DNA from: CAZRRV01 sp964406705
GTDB lineage: Bacteria > Bacillota > Clostridia > Oscillospirales > Acutalibacteraceae
DNA: 64,000 nt
Reading direction: 5' to 3'
Assembly (NCBI GenBank): GCA_964406705.1
Contig: CAYOSS010000001.1
Location: 58,496-122,495, forward strand
Shown here: piece after piece, positions 61,969-64,000 of the stretch
Layout of the letters: the number at the start of each line of letters is the position of its first letter
Position numbering within the stretch: the first letter of the stretch is position 1
Position numbers and translations under genes: made by a program
The notes under the pieces: model-generated
The model's database searches: none
The model's input: only the letters and a program-made list of their open reading frames with translations
Told to the model about the DNA's origin: nothing

Positions 61969-62442
61969 ATGGCAAAGAAAACAGTGCTGACGGATGACGG
62001 GTTAAAAAAATTGGAGTCGGAGTTTGAGTACCTCAAGACGACGGCCCGGCAGAAAATCGCGGAGAAAATCAAGACCGCGCGGGGCTTCGGCGACCTATCC
62101 GAGAACAGCGAGTACGACGAGGCTAAGAACGAGCAGGCGAAAATCGAGGCCCGCATTGTGGAGCTTGACGCGTTATTAAAGAATGTCGAGGTTATCGATG
62201 ACGCGGGGCTCGCCACCGAGCACGTGATGGTCGGCTCCGTCGTGCGTATCTTGGACGAGGAGTACAACGAGGAGTTAGAGTATAAAATCGTGGGCTCCGC
62301 CGAGGCCAACCCCGATCAGGGATCGATTTCGGACGAGTCCCCCGTGGGCAAGGCGCTGTTGGGGCACGGCGTGGGAGAGACGGTCATAGCCGAGACGCCG
62401 AGCGGACATCTTTCCTTTAAGATACTGGATATTATTAAGTAG
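61969..62442 (+). CDS. greA: Transcription elongation factor GreA
   Basis: A 157-residue GreA: N-terminal coiled coil with the tip acidic pair in GDLSENSEYDEAKNEQ and a C-terminal FKBP-like domain (SPVGKALLGHGVGETV). It rescues backtracked RNA polymerase by stimulating transcript cleavage. It is followed by lysS after 9 bases, the common greA-lysS arrangement. Confidence 0.96.
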   Translation: MAKKTVLTDDGLKKLESEFEYLKTTARQKIAEKIKTARGFGDLSENSEYDEAKNEQAKIEARIVELDALLKNVEVIDDAGLATEHVMVGSVVRILDEEYNEELEYKIVGSAEANPDQGSISDESPVGKALLGHGVGETVIAETPSGHLSFKILDIIK

Positions 62443-62451
62443 GGTGATTTT

Positions 62452-63936
62452 ATGGAGGAGCAAAGCCGGGGCGAGGAGCTCTCCGAAGTCCTCAGGGTGC
62501 GCCGGGACAAGTTAGCCGAGCTGAAAAGCGCCGGGTCGGACCCTTTCACCGTCACAAAATACGATGTGACCAGCGACTCCGAGAGCATTAAGGCGGCGTT
62601 CGACGGGTACGAGGGCAAGACGGTGCGCGTGGCGGGGCGGATGGTCTCCCGACGCATAATGGGCAAGGCGAGCTTCGCGGGGCTGGACGACAGCGCGGGG
62701 CATATCCAGGTTTACCTCCGCCGCGACGAGCTGGGCGACGAGGGGTACGCCGCGTTCAAAAAGTGGGACATAGGCGACATTATTGGCGTGGAAGGGTTCG
62801 TGTTCAAAACGGGCACAGGCGAGATTTCCGTTCACGCTACCGCCGCGACGCTGCTTGCCAAATCCCTGCGCCCCCTGCCCGAGAAGTTCCACGGGCTGCG
62901 CGACACCGACGCCCGCTACCGCCAGCGCTATGTCGACCTCATTATGAACCGCGACACGCGGGATACGTTCGTCAAACGCTCTCAGATTATAAAGGAGATA
63001 CGCGCCTTTTTGGATGAGCGCGGCTTTTTGGAGGTTGACACGCCCATCTTAGTTCCCCTCGAGATAGGCGCCGCGGCCCGCCCGTTCAAAACACATCACA
63101 ACACCCTCGATATGGATATGTACCTGCGCATAGAGACGGAGCTTTATCTAAAACGGCTGGTCGTCGGTGGGCTCCACCGCGTCTACGAGGTGGGTCGGAT
63201 TTTCCGCAACGAGGGTATGGACACCCGCCACAACCCGGAGTTTACCACGGTGGAGCTGTATCAGGCCTTCACCGATTATTTCGGTATGATGGACCTTGTG
63301 GAGGATCTCTACAAGCACCTGGCGCAAAAGGTGTTGGGAACCTTGCGCTTTACATATCAGGGGACGGAGATCGACTTCTCCCATTGGGAGCGGGTAACAA
63401 TGACGGACGCGGTGAAGAGGTACACCGGGTGCGATTATTACTCATGGAGCTCCGACGCTGACGCGAGGGCGGCGGCCGCCGGGAAAGGCCTCGAGGTGCC
63501 CCCCGACGCGACTAAGGGCACTGTCTTAGCGGCTCTTTTCGACGAGTTTGTGGAGGAGCATTTGACGGGGCCCGTATTCGTTTACGATTACCCGGTGGAA
63601 AACAGTCCGCTTGCCAAGAGGAAGGCGGACGACCCCGCTTTTACAGAGCGGTTCGAGTATTTTATATGCGCCACGGAGTTCGGCAACGCGTTCTCCGAGC
63701 TAAACGACCCGGACGATCAGCGCGTCCGCTTCGAAGCGCAGGTCGCCGCTAAGAAGAGGGAGGACCCATCGAGCGGCGCCCAGGTGGATTATGATTACAT
63801 AAACGCCCTGGAGTACGGGCTCCCCCCCACGGGCGGACTCGGCTTCGGCGTCGACCGCTTGGTGATGCTCCTCACCGACAGCCCCTCCATCCGGGATGTG
63901 CTGCTGTTCCCGACGATGAAACCCCTTTCGGACTAG
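62452..63936 (+). CDS. lysS: Lysyl-tRNA synthetase (class II)
   Basis: A 494-residue class II LysRS: OB-fold anticodon domain (VRVAGRMVSRRIMGKASFAG), motif 2 (RIFRNEGMDTRHNPEFTTVE), and motif 3 (GLGFGVDRLVMLLTDS). Start ATG 62452 with TAGGGTGA just upstream. The remaining 64 bases of the window show no terminator or gene. Confidence 0.96.
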   Translation: MEEQSRGEELSEVLRVRRDKLAELKSAGSDPFTVTKYDVTSDSESIKAAFDGYEGKTVRVAGRMVSRRIMGKASFAGLDDSAGHIQVYLRRDELGDEGYAAFKKWDIGDIIGVEGFVFKTGTGEISVHATAATLLAKSLRPLPEKFHGLRDTDARYRQRYVDLIMNRDTRDTFVKRSQIIKEIRAFLDERGFLEVDTPILVPLEIGAAARPFKTHHNTLDMDMYLRIETELYLKRLVVGGLHRVYEVGRIFRNEGMDTRHNPEFTTVELYQAFTDYFGMMDLVEDLYKHLAQKVLGTLRFTYQGTEIDFSHWERVTMTDAVKRYTGCDYYSWSSDADARAAAAGKGLEVPPDATKGTVLAALFDEFVEEHLTGPVFVYDYPVENSPLAKRKADDPAFTERFEYFICATEFGNAFSELNDPDDQRVRFEAQVAAKKREDPSSGAQVDYDYINALEYGLPPTGGLGFGVDRLVMLLTDSPSIRDVLLFPTMKPLSD

Positions 63937-64000
63937 CATTTTGCAGTTTTCGAGGGTTTTGAGGGGATATTTGCCACTTATATCACGAAAAAATCGAGCC

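Overview
The window is GC-rich, gene-dense chromosomal DNA from an anaerobic, probably gut-associated clostridial Firmicute, most likely an Oscillospirales-type lineage. This is inferred from gene content: a SpoVB-like flippase beside HU and RqcP, a SpoIID-domain protein, AbrB/SpoVT-type regulator, glgB-glgC-glgD-glgA with GlgD, the UPF0237/UPF0210 pair, ECF-type FolT and BioY, a glycyl radical enzyme with its activase, a stand-alone cobalamin-dependent methionine synthase with a separate reactivation protein, and classical sigma-A promoters of the TTGACA-17-TATAAT type. No rRNA is present. One tRNA gene (Arg, anticodon ACG) was found.

Layout. 1-2.75 kb: end of a lipid-linked oligosaccharide flippase, HU, RqcP and SerA. 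2.76-4.4 kb: a membrane-anchored, cysteine-less transglutaminase-like protein and ComEA. 4.6-4.9 kb: a decayed phage head-protein fragment. 4.9-10.7 kb: the glycogen operon, with genes overlapping by 4 to 14 bases and one strong promoter. 11-16.4 kb: a secreted 3D-domain protein, an M16C peptidase and the UPF0210/ACT pair. 16.5-19 kb: Lrp regulator, aminotransferase, ispE. 19.1-24.5 kb: GH43 enzyme, tyrosine recombinase, large GH2 enzyme, followed by a run of ~37-base repeats. 24.7-29.3 kb: an operon headed by a tetrahydrofolate riboswitch (folT, a three-gene ABC importer, proC, an acetyltransferase). 29.4-35.1 kb: LOG, ilvE, an anchored protein, an OGG-type glycosylase, lexA, tRNA-Arg, galE, AbrB. 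35.3-41.5 kb: bioY, a divergent glycyl radical enzyme and its activase, a glycosyltransferase broken at a 15-base poly-C run, and two membrane proteins. 41.6-45.6 kb: tsf and rpsB, a lipoprotein GH3/NagZ flanked by a decayed second copy of the rpsB promoter and 5' end, then a graveyard of two head-to-head linker-gene fragments. 45.7-52 kb: a small membrane protein, a very large SpoIID fusion, thiI and its cysteine desulfurase. 52.1-54 kb: a phage-primase remnant with TTGGCAC repeats and a sialidase-like protein. 54-64 kb: LCP ligase, murI, DUF1934, argS, metF, MetH reactivation protein, metH, greA, lysS.

How genes work together. The glg genes make glycogen from glucose-1-phosphate. The cysteine desulfurase supplies sulfur to ThiI for 4-thiouridine/thiazole. 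metF, metH and the reactivation gene form a complete methyl-tetrahydrofolate-to-methionine module, and folate supply is sensed at folT by the riboswitch. LCP and MurI serve wall assembly. The glycosidases at 19, 21, 43 and 53 kb point to use of host or plant glycans or wall muropeptides.

Most notable signals: the folate riboswitch operon that contains an uncharacterised ABC importer; the glycyl radical enzyme with non-canonical active-site and radical loops, coupled to bioY; the SpoIID protein carrying what looks like a catalytically dead class B sortase domain and a degenerate MoCF-like domain; the poly-C tract in a glycosyltransferase; and the rpsB 5' duplication around nagZ. All calls come from reading the sequence; no database search was possible.
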